A stretch of 64,000 nt of DNA from SLRI01 sp964393275 (lineage in GTDB: Bacteria; Pseudomonadota; Alphaproteobacteria; Geminicoccales; Geminicoccaceae). Shown one piece after another: positions 38,100-47,714 of the stretch. The stretch is from the NCBI GenBank assembly GCA_964393275.1, contig CAYMTA010000004.1, forward strand, positions 62,001 through 126,000, in the 5' to 3' direction. The notes below the pieces were generated by a model. The model worked only from the letters and a program-made list of their open reading frames with translations. It was not told the origin of the DNA and searched no databases. Numbering within the stretch: position 1 is the first letter of the stretch; every line of letters begins with the position of its first letter. A program made the translations under genes and the position numbers.

Positions 38100-39203
38100 A
38101 TGCAGGGCACGCTCGACCGGCGCGGCTTTCTCGCAGGCGCCATGCTCGGCCTGCTGGCCGGCGACGCCCTCGCCGCCGCCGCTCGGCGTGGCGACGCCGG
38201 TGCCCTCTATATCGGCTGCCGCAAGCTCGACGACCGGCACGAGGTTGCAGCCTTCGACGCGGACGGGCACGAGCGCTTCGCCCTGCCTTTGCCGGACCGC
38301 GGCCATTCGATCGCCCTGCACCCCAGGCGGCCCTGGGGCGTCGCCTTCGCCCGCCGCCCGGGCCGCTTCGCCGTGGTCTTCGACCATGCCGAGGCGGTCG
38401 CCTTGCGCCGCATCGACGCCGCCCCCGGCCGGCATTTCTACGGCCACGGCGTCTTCTCGGCGGACGGCCGCTGGCTCTTCGCCACGCAGAACGACTGGGC
38501 GAGCGGCCAGGGCCGGATCGCCATCCTCGACGCCGATTCCGACTTCGCGCTCGCCGGCGAGATCGCGAGCCACGGCATCGGCCCGCACGATGTCCGCCTC
38601 CTGCCCGATGGCCGGACGCTCGCCGTCGCCAATGGCGGCATCCGCACCCACCCCGACCGCGACCGGGAGAAGCTCAATCTCGACACCATGCGACCGAGCC
38701 TGACCCTCCTCCACGCGCCGAGCGGCGCCGTGGTCGAGGACTTCGCCCTGCCGCCGGCGCTGCACCAGCTCTCGATCCGCCACCTTTCCGCAAGCGAGGC
38801 CGGCCGGGTCGCCTTCGCCATGCAGCACGAGGGCGACAAGGGTGCCGAGGTGCCGCTGGTCGGCGTGCTCGAGCCAAGCGGCCTGCGCTGCTTCGCCGGG
38901 TCGGCACCCATTTCCCGCCGCCTTCGCCACTACATCGGCAGCCTCGCCTTCGACCGGAGCGGCACGGTGATCGCCGCCTCCGCCCCCCGCGCCAACGCCA
39001 TCACACTCTGGGACACGGCCTCGGGCGACCTCTTGGCCGAGCACGAGATCGCCGACGGCTGCGGCGTCGCCGCCGCCGACACCCCCAAATGCTTCATCGT
39101 CACCGGCAGCGCCGGCGGCCGCTACCGGATCGGCGCCGACGGCAGCAGCACCGCCCTCGACCGCGACCCGCCGGCCGACTGGGACAACCACCTGGTCGGC
39201 TGA
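38100..39203 (+). CDS. DUF1513 family exported beta-propeller protein
   Basis: This 367-aa protein begins with a twin-arginine-like signal (LDRRGFLAGAMLGLLAG). Propeller-type repeats follow (FYGHGVFSADGRWLFATQND; IGPHDVRLLPDGRTLAVANG; HYIGSLAFDRSGTVIAAS). DUF1513 proteins regularly accompany imelysin and di-haem genes. The ATG at 38100 starts just after the imelysin stop; ATG 38079 would overlap it and bury the Tat signal. Confidence 0.87.
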   Translation: MQGTLDRRGFLAGAMLGLLAGDALAAAARRGDAGALYIGCRKLDDRHEVAAFDADGHERFALPLPDRGHSIALHPRRPWGVAFARRPGRFAVVFDHAEAVALRRIDAAPGRHFYGHGVFSADGRWLFATQNDWASGQGRIAILDADSDFALAGEIASHGIGPHDVRLLPDGRTLAVANGGIRTHPDRDREKLNLDTMRPSLTLLHAPSGAVVEDFALPPALHQLSIRHLSASEAGRVAFAMQHEGDKGAEVPLVGVLEPSGLRCFAGSAPISRRLRHYIGSLAFDRSGTVIAASAPRANAITLWDTASGDLLAEHEIADGCGVAAADTPKCFIVTGSAGGRYRIGADGSSTALDRDPPADWDNHLVG

Positions 39204-39204
39204 C

Positions 39205-40023
39205 TCAGGCGACCCCGCGCTTTCGGGCCAGCCGCCGCCACAGGCCCACGGCCAGGGCCACCGCCAGGACCACCAGCACCGACGCCGCCGTGGCGATGAC
39301 GGCGACGGCCGGAACGAGCGGCGAGTAGTTGGTGGCGGTGCGGGAGAAGAGCCAGATGGGCAGGGTCGAATCGGCGCCGGTCGTGAAGATCGAGAGCGGC
39401 AGGTTCGACCAGGAGAGGAGGAAGGCGAAGAGGCCGCCCGAGACGATGCCCGGCGCCAAGGCCGGCAGCGTCACCTCGCGAAAAACCTGGAGACGCGAGG
39501 CCCCGAGGTCGAAGGCGGCTTCCTCCTGGGCGACGTCGAAGCCATAGAGGCGGATGGCGATGACCAGCGTGACGATGGGCACCACCCAGACGAGATGGGC
39601 GAAGACGGCGGTCCGCCACGAAGGGACGATCCCGGCGGCCGACATGGCGAGCAGCAGGGCGAGGCCGAGCACGGCCTGCGGGAAGAAGATCGGCAGCAGC
39701 AGCAGGCGCTGGTAGAGGCTCCGGCCGCGCCAGTCGTAGCGGGCGAAGGCGAGAGCACCCAGGACACCCAGAAGAACGGCGAGGACGGCGACCAGGGCCG
39801 CGATCTTGAACGAGGTCAAATGCAGCTCGCCCGTGGTGTACTGCCCGAGCGCGTCCCGATAGGCATCGAGCGTCCAGACCTTGTGCGGAAAGCGCATGTA
39901 GCGGGTGTTGGCGAGCGACGCGAGCACCACCGAGAGGATCGGCACGTAGAGGAGGACCAGCACCAGGCAGGTCCAGACGGCCAGGAGCGGGGCGATCAGG
40001 CGGTCACGGGCGCCACGCATCAT
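39205..40023 (-). CDS. ABC transporter permease, PotC type
   Basis: This 272-aa, six-TM permease starts RLIAPLLAVWTCLVLVLLYV and carries the coupling motif EEAAFDLGASRLQVFREVTL. The tail is basic. Its start ATG shares one base with the TGA of the PotB-like gene. It is the last gene of a polyamine-type ABC operon. Confidence 0.9.
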   Translation of the reverse strand: MMRGARDRLIAPLLAVWTCLVLVLLYVPILSVVLASLANTRYMRFPHKVWTLDAYRDALGQYTTGELHLTSFKIAALVAVLAVLLGVLGALAFARYDWRGRSLYQRLLLLPIFFPQAVLGLALLLAMSAAGIVPSWRTAVFAHLVWVVPIVTLVIAIRLYGFDVAQEEAAFDLGASRLQVFREVTLPALAPGIVSGGLFAFLLSWSNLPLSIFTTGADSTLPIWLFSRTATNYSPLVPAVAVIATAASVLVVLAVALAVGLWRRLARKRGVA

Positions 40024-40871
40024 CAGCGCCGGATCAGCCGGTCGAGGTCGAGCCGGCGGAGCACCGGGAAGATGACGGCGGCGGTGACCAGGATGACGAG
40101 CACGGTGAGAGCGGCACCGGACGGCCAGTCCTGGGCGTAGCCGAAGCGCTGCTCGATGGCGCGGGTGATGACCACGACCGCCTGCCCGCCCAGGATGCTG
40201 GCCTCCGCGTTGGCGCCGAGCGAGAGCACGAAGGTCAGGAGAGCGCCGACCATGATCCCCGGCATGGCGAGCGGCAGCTCGACCTCGCGCAGCACCTGGA
40301 AGGGCCCGGCACCGAGATCCCGGGCCGCCTCGATCTGGTCCAGGGGCACCAGCGAGAGCCCCAGCACGATGGGGAACAGCATGAAGGGAAAGTGGATGTA
40401 GACCATGCCGAGCAGCGTCGCGGTCTTGGTGTAGAGGATGCTGCCGATCTTGACCCCGAGCAACGCATTCAGCGTGCCGGCGAGGATGCCGCCGCCGGGC
40501 ATCATGAAGAGGGCCGTGCCGAAGAGACGGACGCTCTCGGAGATGAAGATCGGGAGGGCTATCAGGATCGTTGCGATCGTCGCGAGCCGGCCGGCGAAGC
40601 GGACCAGCGCCTTGGCGGTGGGCCAGGCGAGGACGAGGCAGATGAGCGTGGTCATGCCGGCGAGGAGCAGCGACCAGCCGAGCGGCCCGAGATAGCCCTC
40701 GGTCACCGTCGCCTGGTAATTGGCGAGCGTCCATTCCCCCAGAAGCGAGAAGGTGCGGGGCGGCATGAAGCTGTAGGCGACGACCAGCAGGATCGGCACG
40801 ACGAAGCCGACGAGCAGCAACGCCATGACGGGCAGCATGGCGAGCACCCCCGGGTTGGGGCGGTGGCGCAC
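40023..40871 (-). CDS. ABC transporter permease, PotB type
   Basis: A 282-aa permease with the PotB pattern YSFMPPRTFSLLGEWTLANY and the coupling loop IEAARDLGAGPFQVLREVEL. The GTG at 40871, with GGAG 9 bases upstream and 5 bp after the ATPase stop, is the favoured start; ATG 40835 is possible. It acts with the PotC-like permease. Confidence 0.88.
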   Translation of the reverse strand: MRHRPNPGVLAMLPVMALLLVGFVVPILLVVAYSFMPPRTFSLLGEWTLANYQATVTEGYLGPLGWSLLLAGMTTLICLVLAWPTAKALVRFAGRLATIATILIALPIFISESVRLFGTALFMMPGGGILAGTLNALLGVKIGSILYTKTATLLGMVYIHFPFMLFPIVLGLSLVPLDQIEAARDLGAGPFQVLREVELPLAMPGIMVGALLTFVLSLGANAEASILGGQAVVVITRAIEQRFGYAQDWPSGAALTVLVILVTAAVIFPVLRRLDLDRLIRR

Positions 40872-40876
40872 CGCTG

Positions 40877-41896
40877 CTACTCCGCCACCAGGACGGCGTC
40901 GGCGAGGTCGAAGCCGAGCCGCGCGTGGCCGCCGGGCCCGGGGACCAGAGGATTGTTCAGGGCGATCTCGCCGATCAGCGTGCGGTCGCCGGCCCGGGCG
41001 TGAAACTGCTTCCTCGAGCCCAGGAGATAGTCGTTGAGAATCTCCGTCTCGAACACGACATCCGCCGTCTCGTCCGGCGCCAGCGGGCGAAGCTGCTCGG
41101 GGCGGACCACGAGCCAGCCCTCGCCCGGCGCCGGCAGGTCGAGCCCGGCCGTCGGCAGCACGTTCACCTCGCCCATGAACTCGGCGACGAAGCGCGAGCG
41201 TGGCCGCTGGTAGATCTCCAGGGGGCCGCCGATCTGCACCAGCCGCCCGGCGCGCATGATGGCGATCCGGTCCGACATCACCATCGCCTCCTCGAGACTG
41301 TGGGTGATGTAGATGAAGGTCTTGCCGGTCGCCCGGTGCAGGTCCTTGAGCTCGACCTCGAGCATCTTCCTGAGCCGATAGTCGATCGCCGAGAGCGGCT
41401 CGTCGAAGAAAAGGATCTCGGGGTCGGAGGCGAGCGCTCTCGCCAGCGCCACGCGCTGCCGCTCGCCGCCCGAGCACTGGGTGACCGGCCGGTCGTGATA
41501 GGCCTCGGGCAGGTGGACCAGCGCCATCAGCTCGAGCGCCCGGGCCCGCCGGGTCGCCGGGTCCACCCCGCGCATCTTCAAGGCGAAGGCGATGTTCTCG
41601 CCGACGGTCCGGTGATTGAACAAGGCGAGCGACTGGAAGACCATGGCGGTCGGCCGCCGGTTGGCCGGCACGTCGGTGATCGGCCGGCCCCGCAGCAGCA
41701 CCTCGCCGCCATCCACCCGCTCGAGCCCGGCGAGGATGCGGATCAGGGTCGACTTGCCGCTGCCGGAGGGGCCGACGATGGTGAAGAACTCGCCGTCCAG
41801 GATCTCGAGATCGATGCCGTCGACCGCGGCGATGGCGCCGAAGCGCCGCGTCAGGCCGACCAGCGAGAGGATCGGCCCCCGGGCGGGCACGGGCAC
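40877..41896 (-). CDS. ABC transporter ATP-binding protein, PotA type
   Basis: This 339-aa ATPase has Walker A GPSGSGKST, Walker B ILFFDEPLSAID, the ITHSLEEA switch and a C-terminal TOBE-like domain (VRPEQLRPLAPDE). The signature reads QCSGGERQRVALARAL, with Cys for the usual Leu and Glu for Gln, a tolerated variant. The start is GTG at 41896. It powers polyamine or related cation import. Confidence 0.9.
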   Translation of the reverse strand: MPVPARGPILSLVGLTRRFGAIAAVDGIDLEILDGEFFTIVGPSGSGKSTLIRILAGLERVDGGEVLLRGRPITDVPANRRPTAMVFQSLALFNHRTVGENIAFALKMRGVDPATRRARALELMALVHLPEAYHDRPVTQCSGGERQRVALARALASDPEILFFDEPLSAIDYRLRKMLEVELKDLHRATGKTFIYITHSLEEAMVMSDRIAIMRAGRLVQIGGPLEIYQRPRSRFVAEFMGEVNVLPTAGLDLPAPGEGWLVVRPEQLRPLAPDETADVVFETEILNDYLLGSRKQFHARAGDRTLIGEIALNNPLVPGPGGHARLGFDLADAVLVAE

Positions 41897-41905
41897 GGGC
41901 GCGGC

Positions 41906-43108
41906 CTACTGGCGCGCCCGCATCGCCGCCGAGTAGATGTCGTAGAGCCGGTCGTAGTCCGGCACGATGTCGAACTCGACCGCATTGGCGATCCGCTCGT
42001 CGAACTCGTCCCACTGCAGGGCCGCGAGCTGCTCGCTCGTGAACTTGGCGAAGAGCTCTGGCTTCGCCATCTGCGCCACCGGCTGGAGGTTGCCGTTGCC
42101 ATTGGCGACGATGTAGGCGGGCTCGACCTCGGTGATCCATTCGAGGAAGTCGAGCGCCTCCGGGAGCTGGTCGGGGTTGTTGACCGCCGAGTTGAGCTCG
42201 ATCCAGTTGATCCCGCCCTTGCCGTCGGCCGGCCCGCTGCGCGGCGTGATGGCATGGAGGTTCTCGACCCCCTCGAGCCTGGCGCTGGTCGTCGTGTAGG
42301 TGCCGCCGGTGAAGTAGAGATCGATATCGCCGTTGAGGATGCCGAGGTTGAGCTGGACGAAGTCGGTGGTGATCAGCTTGGCATTGTCGATCCAGCGCTT
42401 CGCCGTCGCCTCGAACTTCGCGATGTCGGCCTCGGACTTCGGCTTGAAGGGATGGACGCCGGCCCCCATGCAGATGTCCATGACGTTCCAGTCCTCATAG
42501 GCGAGGATGCCGTAGCGCTGGGCGAAGTCGGGGTTGTTGAAGAGATCCCAGCCCTCGTCCTTGGCGAGCTCGGGCGAGATGATGTCCGAGTTCACGACGA
42601 AATCGAAGGTCTCGTAGCGCTGCACCACGCCGAGCAGGTGCTCGCCGTCCTGGCTCATCGCCCAGTGATAGGGCGGGTGGAACTTGGGCATCATCTCGGC
42701 GTAGAGCGGCTGGAAGCGGTCCTGCGGCAGCTCGCGGATCAGCCCTTCGGGCCAGAGCTGGGTGCGCGCCCAGGGATTGTTGAGGTTGACGAAATCCCAG
42801 ACCGCGGTCTCGCCGGCCCGAAGGCGGTTGACCGAGGTCGGGTCCGAGATGTGGATCTCGTAGCGGATGGTCTGCCCCGTCTCCTCCCGCCAGAGCTCGA
42901 GCAGCCGCGGGTCGGCATAGGCGTCCCAGGTGAGGAGCGCGAGCGGCCGGTCCTGCGCCAGGGCCAGCCTCGGCCCCGCGGCGGCCAGCGTGCCGGCGGC
43001 GCCGATTCCGGCGAGCAGCCGGCGGCGGGTCGTGGCCATCGAGCGCAGGCCCATGTCCCGCACCGGACTCCGGGCGGCGAGCTCTTGCAGGCGGCGATCG
43101 TGGCGCAT
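41906..43108 (-). CDS. spermidine/putrescine-type periplasmic binding protein
   Basis: This 400-aa family-1/PotD-like receptor carries a Tat-like signal (TTRRRLLAGIGAAGTLAAAG). The mature part begins LALLTWDAYADPRLLELW, then WDFVNLNNPW and FTGGTYTTTSARL. The ATG at 43108 has GGAGAGGAAACG before it. It heads the ABC operon and is divergent from the amidohydrolase and glutamine-synthetase genes that could process its ligand. Confidence 0.88.
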   Translation of the reverse strand: MRHDRRLQELAARSPVRDMGLRSMATTRRRLLAGIGAAGTLAAAGPRLALAQDRPLALLTWDAYADPRLLELWREETGQTIRYEIHISDPTSVNRLRAGETAVWDFVNLNNPWARTQLWPEGLIRELPQDRFQPLYAEMMPKFHPPYHWAMSQDGEHLLGVVQRYETFDFVVNSDIISPELAKDEGWDLFNNPDFAQRYGILAYEDWNVMDICMGAGVHPFKPKSEADIAKFEATAKRWIDNAKLITTDFVQLNLGILNGDIDLYFTGGTYTTTSARLEGVENLHAITPRSGPADGKGGINWIELNSAVNNPDQLPEALDFLEWITEVEPAYIVANGNGNLQPVAQMAKPELFAKFTSEQLAALQWDEFDERIANAVEFDIVPDYDRLYDIYSAAMRARQ

Positions 43109-43307
43109 CGTTTCCTCTCCCTGGTTCCGCGGCCGAGGGCCGCCGCCGACACCCCGGGCGTCGCGGCTGTGCGGCATGCGGTCGGTTGTTCGGATAGTGC
43201 AAGCGCCGCAAAGCCTGTCAAGCTGCCAGGCGGCGCCGGCTTGCCACGCCGGCCCTTCCTGCGGCATGCGGTTCGAGAGCCGGCATCGATCGGAAAAGGA
43301 CAGGCCC

Positions 43308-44048
43308 TTGCTCGACCCCGACGAGCCCCGCCCCTTCGTGCTCGAGAACGCCACCGGCCAGAGCCCATGGCTTCTGACATGCGAGCATGGCGGTCGCCTC
43401 CTGCCGCGCCGGCTCGGCGATCTCGGCCTGCCCGCGGCCGCCTTCGAGCGGCATATCGCCTGGGACATCGGTGCCCTCGGTGTCGCGCGGGCGCTTTCGG
43501 CCGGCCTCGATGCGCCGCTCGTCCACCAGCCCTACTCGCGGCTCGCCGTCGACTGCAACCGCCCGCCGGCCCGGCCCAGCTTCATCCCCGAGATCAGCGA
43601 GGCGACGGCGATACCGGGCAATCGGGGGCTCGGCCCGGCGGCCAGGAAAGCGCGCGAGCGGGCCATCTGGCAGCCTTTCCAGGATGCCGTGGCCGAGGCC
43701 GTGACGGCGCGTCAGGGGCTGCTCGCCATCCACAGCTTCACGCCCGTCTATCACGGCATCGAGCGGCCCTGGAGCATCGGCTTCCTGCACGGCGCCGCCG
43801 GCGATCTCGCCACCAACCTGCAACGCTGGCTCGAAGAGGTCGCCGGCATTCCGGCGGCGCTCAACGAGCCCTACCGCATCGACGCCGACGACTATACGAT
43901 CCCGGTCCACGGCGACGCGCGCGGCCGGCCCGCGGTGCTCGTCGAGATTCGCCAGGACCTGATTGCGGAGGCATCCGGCCAGCTTCGTTGGGCCGGTCTC
44001 CTGCGGCGGGCGATCACCTGCCTCGAGCCGCCTCGCCGAAGGAATTGA
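43308..44048 (+). CDS. N-formylglutamate amidohydrolase family protein
   Basis: This 246-aa protein belongs to the N-formylglutamate amidohydrolase family: LLTCEHGGRLLPRRLGDLGL, HIAWDIGALGVAR, SRLAVDCNRPP and IHSFTPVYHG. The TTG at 43308 is preferred since AAAAGGA lies 7 bases upstream and it gives the usual short N-terminus (LDPDEPRPFVLEN); ATG 43266 adds 14 residues. It sits 6 bp before the glutamine-synthetase-like gene and is probably cotranscribed. The true substrate may be another N-acyl or gamma-glutamyl compound. Confidence 0.85.
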   Translation: MLDPDEPRPFVLENATGQSPWLLTCEHGGRLLPRRLGDLGLPAAAFERHIAWDIGALGVARALSAGLDAPLVHQPYSRLAVDCNRPPARPSFIPEISEATAIPGNRGLGPAARKARERAIWQPFQDAVAEAVTARQGLLAIHSFTPVYHGIERPWSIGFLHGAAGDLATNLQRWLEEVAGIPAALNEPYRIDADDYTIPVHGDARGRPAVLVEIRQDLIAEASGQLRWAGLLRRAITCLEPPRRRN

Positions 44049-44054
44049 GCCGTC

Positions 44055-45371
44055 ATGCGCGATACCCCCGAAGGCATCGTCTTCTTCGTCATCAGCGACT
44101 TCTCCGGCCTGGTCCGCGGGCGGGGCGTGCCGGCCAGGAATCTCCAGGCCCATCTCGAGTCCGGGTGCGGCTGGGTCCCGGCCGACCAGGCGCTGACCGC
44201 CTTCGACGTCATCGGCGAGGGCAACCCGTTCGGCGCCTCGGGCGATCTCCGGCTCGTGCCCGACCCCTCGACCGAGGTGCGGATCGCCGGGCATTCTGGC
44301 CGACCACCCTGGCACTTCTTCCTCGCCGACCTCGAGGAGCTCGACGGCCGGCCCTGGCCGGTCTGCGCCCGGGGCTTTCTCAAGAGCGCCCTGGCAGCGC
44401 TCGAGGCGCGCTTCGGCCTGCGCCTCGACGTCGCCTTCGAGCACGAGTTCACCCTTCTGGGCGACCCGTCGCCGGCGCCGGGCTTCTCGCTCCGCGCCTT
44501 TCGCCGCAACGAAGAGGTGGTGACGGCGATCGCCACGGCGCTGCGGGCAGCCGGAACGGTGCCTGAGACGATCCTGCCCGAGTTCGGCGCCGGCCAGTTC
44601 GAGATGCCGCTGCCGCCGGCACCGGCCCTGGTCGCCGCCGACCGCGCCGTCGTCTTTCGCGAGGTGGTGCGCGACGTCGCCGAGCGGCACGGCAGGCGCG
44701 CGACCTTCGCGCCGAAACTGCGCCCCGACGCGGTCGGCAACGGCGTGCACATCCATTTCAGCCTGACCGACAAAGCCGGCCGACCGCTCACCTACGATCC
44801 GGACACCCCGGGCGGGCTGAGCGCTCGCGCCGCCGCCTTCGCCGCCGGCATCCTGCGCCATCTCGATGCCGTGGTGGCGCTGACGGCACCCTCGGTCGTC
44901 TCCTACCAGCGGCTCAAGCCACACCACTGGAGCACCGCTTTCGCCTGCCTCGGCAGGCAGAACCGCGAGGCCGCGATCCGCATCTGCCCGGCGGGCGGCC
45001 GGCAGGTCGATCCGGCGCGCGGCCACCATCTGGAGTTCCGCGCCGCCGATGCCACGGCCTCGCCCTACATGGCGCTCGGTGCCCTGGTCCATGCCGGCAT
45101 GGCCGGGCTCGCCGATGATCTCCAGCCGCCGCCGCTGGTCGACTCCGACCCCGCCGAAATGGACGAGGCCGAGCGCCTGCGACTGGGCATCCGCCCCCTG
45201 CCCGCCGATCTCGCCGCCGCGCTCGATGCCCTCGAGGCCGACCCGGCGGCCCTCGCCTGGGCCGCGCCGGAATTCTGGGCCTGCTACCTGGCACTGAAGC
45301 GGTCCGAATGGCAGGGCTTCGCCGATCACGACGCCAGGGCGATCTGCGACGCCTACAGCCGGGTGTACTGA
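44055..45371 (+). CDS. glutamine synthetase family protein (gamma-glutamyl-amine ligase-like)
   Basis: This 438-aa GS-fold ligase joins glutamate to an amine using ATP. The divergent N-terminus and catalytic motifs AFEHEFTLLG, GAGQFEMPL, GNGVHIHFSL and EFRAADATASPYMALGALVH fit the PuuA/GlnA3-like group rather than canonical GlnA. Nearby polyamine-type transport genes suggest gamma-glutamylation of an imported amine. An adenylylation-site signature was not recognised. Confidence 0.88.
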   Translation: MRDTPEGIVFFVISDFSGLVRGRGVPARNLQAHLESGCGWVPADQALTAFDVIGEGNPFGASGDLRLVPDPSTEVRIAGHSGRPPWHFFLADLEELDGRPWPVCARGFLKSALAALEARFGLRLDVAFEHEFTLLGDPSPAPGFSLRAFRRNEEVVTAIATALRAAGTVPETILPEFGAGQFEMPLPPAPALVAADRAVVFREVVRDVAERHGRRATFAPKLRPDAVGNGVHIHFSLTDKAGRPLTYDPDTPGGLSARAAAFAAGILRHLDAVVALTAPSVVSYQRLKPHHWSTAFACLGRQNREAAIRICPAGGRQVDPARGHHLEFRAADATASPYMALGALVHAGMAGLADDLQPPPLVDSDPAEMDEAERLRLGIRPLPADLAAALDALEADPAALAWAAPEFWACYLALKRSEWQGFADHDARAICDAYSRVY

Positions 45372-45375
45372 CGAG

Positions 45376-45990
45376 ATGCCGAGCCAACGCCTGCCCCGCG
45401 ACCGCCGCCTCGATCCGAGCCGCACCGCCGTGCTCCTGGTCGACGTGCAGATGTCCGAGGTCACGCCCGAGACCCGAGACGCGAAGCCGGCCTACTGGCA
45501 GGCGATCCACGACCGCGCCCTGCCGGCCCAGCAGCGCCTGCTGAAGGCGGCCCGCGGCCGCGGCTGCGAGGTCGTCTACACGGTGATCGAGGCGCTGACC
45601 GCCGACGGCCGCGACCGCTCCCTCGACCACAAGCTCTCGGGCATCCTCGTGCCCAGAGGCTCGCCGCTCGCCCGGGTCATCCCCGAGGTCGCCCCGCTCG
45701 CCGACGACATCGTGCTGCCCAAGACCTCGTCCGGCGTCTTCAACTCGACCGCCATCGACTACGTGCTGCGCAATCTCGGCACCCTGAACCTGATCGTCGC
45801 CGGCTTCCTCACCGACCAGTGTGTCGACATGGCGGTGCGCGACGCGGCCGACAAAGGCTACTACGTGGTCTGCGCCGAGGACGCCTGCGCCAGCCACACG
45901 GCCGAGCGCCACGCCCGGGCGCTCGAGGCTTTTGGCGGCTATTGCCGGGTGCAGACGGTGGACGAGGTCATCGCCACGTTTTCGGGCTAG
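45376..45990 (+). CDS. isochorismatase-like cysteine hydrolase
   Basis: This 204-aa amidohydrolase has the catalytic triad of the isochorismatase fold: Asp in LLVDVQ, Lys near residue 115 in LPKTSSGVF and Cys near 149 in LTDQCVDMAVRDA. The latter motif is typical of the amide- or ureido-cleaving members. It lies 4 bp after the glutamine-synthetase-like gene and probably cleaves an amide intermediate. Confidence 0.88.
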   Translation: MPSQRLPRDRRLDPSRTAVLLVDVQMSEVTPETRDAKPAYWQAIHDRALPAQQRLLKAARGRGCEVVYTVIEALTADGRDRSLDHKLSGILVPRGSPLARVIPEVAPLADDIVLPKTSSGVFNSTAIDYVLRNLGTLNLIVAGFLTDQCVDMAVRDAADKGYYVVCAEDACASHTAERHARALEAFGGYCRVQTVDEVIATFSG

Positions 45991-46108
45991 GCAAGTCCCG
46001 CCAGAGGGCCTAGCCGTTCACTGTCGTGAAAAAAGGCTGCAAGCCGGGCCCCGCCGAGGGACGACCGCGGTGCCTGACGCCGCCGGCGCATATTCCGGGA
46101 GACATGGA

Positions 46109-47665
46109 GTGGCCGGCACATCGGGCGCCATGACGTCCACCGGCGGTCAAAAGGGCTTCCTCGACCGCTTTCTCGATCACGTCGAGCGGGTCGGCAACAA
46201 GGTGCCGCATCCGGCGGTCATCTTCCTCGTCCTGATCGCCATCGTCATCCTCCTCTCGCACCTGCTCCATTTCCAGGGGGTCAGCGTCACCTATCCGGTC
46301 GTCGACGTCCTCACCGACGAGGTGGTCGAGCGGACGACCGCCGTCCAGAGCCTGCTGACCGCCGACGGGCTCCGCTTCATGCTGACCTCGCCGGTGGCCA
46401 ACTTCATGAGCTTCGGCCCGGTGGCGGTGATCCTTATCGCCATGGTCGGCGTCGGCCTCGCCGAGGAATCCGGGCTCATCCAGGCGCTGGTCCGCCAGAT
46501 CGTCGTGGTCGCACCGCGCTCCGCCATCACCTTCATCATCGTGCTGCTCGGCGTCGTCTCGAGCATCGCCTCGGATGCCGGCTATCTCGTGCTGGTGCCG
46601 CTCGGCGCCGCCGCCTTCCTCAGCCTGGGCCGGCATCCGCTCGCCGGCCTCGCCGCCGCCTTCGCCGGTGTCGCCGGCGGCTTCCTGGCCAATCTCTTCG
46701 TCACGCCGACCGACGCCATCCTGACCGAGATCACCAACGACGCCATCCGGCTGCTCAACCCGACGCTGACGACCGGGCTCACCGGCAACCTCTTCTTCAT
46801 GATTGCCTCGACCTTCCTCGTGACCATCGTCTGCACGGTGCTCACCGAGCGCTTCATCGAGCCGCATCTCGGCCCGTACCAGGGAAACGTGTCGATCGAC
46901 TCGAGCGAGGGTGTCTCCGCGGCCGAGCGCCGGGGCCTGCGCTTCGCGCTCTGGACGCTCATCGGCTTCTTCGTCGTCATCGGCCTCCTGACCGCACCGC
47001 CGGGCGCGGTGCTCCGCCATCAGGAGACCGGGGCCATCCTCGGCGGCTCGCCCTTCATGGACGGGCTGATCGTCCTGATCATGCTGCTGTTCCTCGCCCT
47101 CGGCATCGCCTACGGCAAGGATGCCGGAACGATCGTCTCGGTGACCGACGGTGTCAACGCGGTGGTCAAGACCTTCAACAGCCTCGCCGGCCTGGTCTTT
47201 CTCCTCCTGGTCATCGCCCAGTTCATCGCCTTCTTCAACTTCACCAACATCGCCACCGTCACCGCCGTCGGCCTCGCCGACCTGCTCGAGAACGTCCAGA
47301 TCGGCACGGTCGGCCTGCTCGTCGGCTTCATCGTGGTGATCGGCATCGTCGATCTCCTGCTCACCGGGGCGGTCGCCAAATGGGCGATCTTCGCGCCGGT
47401 CTTCGTGCCGCTCTTCATGCAGCTCGGCGTCGAGCCGGACTACGTGCTCGCCGCCTACCGCGTCGGCGATTCGCCGGCCAACGTGATCACGCCGCTCAAC
47501 GTCTATCTCGCGATGATCGTCGCCTTCGCCCAGAAGTATCAGCCGGAGTCCGGGGTCGGCACGGTGGTGGCGCTGATGCTGCCCTACACCGTCGTGCTCT
47601 TCATCGTCTGGACGCTCATGCTGGTCGGCTGGTACGTGCTCGGCATGCCCCTGGGCTTTGGCTGA
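46109..47665 (+). CDS. AbgT family transporter (p-aminobenzoyl-glutamate type)
   Basis: This 518-aa membrane protein has around 11-13 TM helices. The family N-terminus FLDRFLDHVERVGNKVPHPA, the motif ASDAGYLVLVPLGA, and GDSPANVITPLNVYLAMI near the end are AbgT signatures. GTG at 46109 has GGGAG 7 bases upstream; ATG 46130 is the alternative. Family members take up p-aminobenzoyl-glutamate or export sulfonamides. The adjacent M20 peptidase supports uptake and cleavage of an acyl-glutamate or dipeptide. Confidence 0.9.
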   Translation: MAGTSGAMTSTGGQKGFLDRFLDHVERVGNKVPHPAVIFLVLIAIVILLSHLLHFQGVSVTYPVVDVLTDEVVERTTAVQSLLTADGLRFMLTSPVANFMSFGPVAVILIAMVGVGLAEESGLIQALVRQIVVVAPRSAITFIIVLLGVVSSIASDAGYLVLVPLGAAAFLSLGRHPLAGLAAAFAGVAGGFLANLFVTPTDAILTEITNDAIRLLNPTLTTGLTGNLFFMIASTFLVTIVCTVLTERFIEPHLGPYQGNVSIDSSEGVSAAERRGLRFALWTLIGFFVVIGLLTAPPGAVLRHQETGAILGGSPFMDGLIVLIMLLFLALGIAYGKDAGTIVSVTDGVNAVVKTFNSLAGLVFLLLVIAQFIAFFNFTNIATVTAVGLADLLENVQIGTVGLLVGFIVVIGIVDLLLTGAVAKWAIFAPVFVPLFMQLGVEPDYVLAAYRVGDSPANVITPLNVYLAMIVAFAQKYQPESGVGTVVALMLPYTVVLFIVWTLMLVGWYVLGMPLGFG

Positions 47666-47714
47666 CCCGCGCGTCCCTTGCCAGGCGCCAACGTCCTCGA
47701 ACCGGAGACCACCC

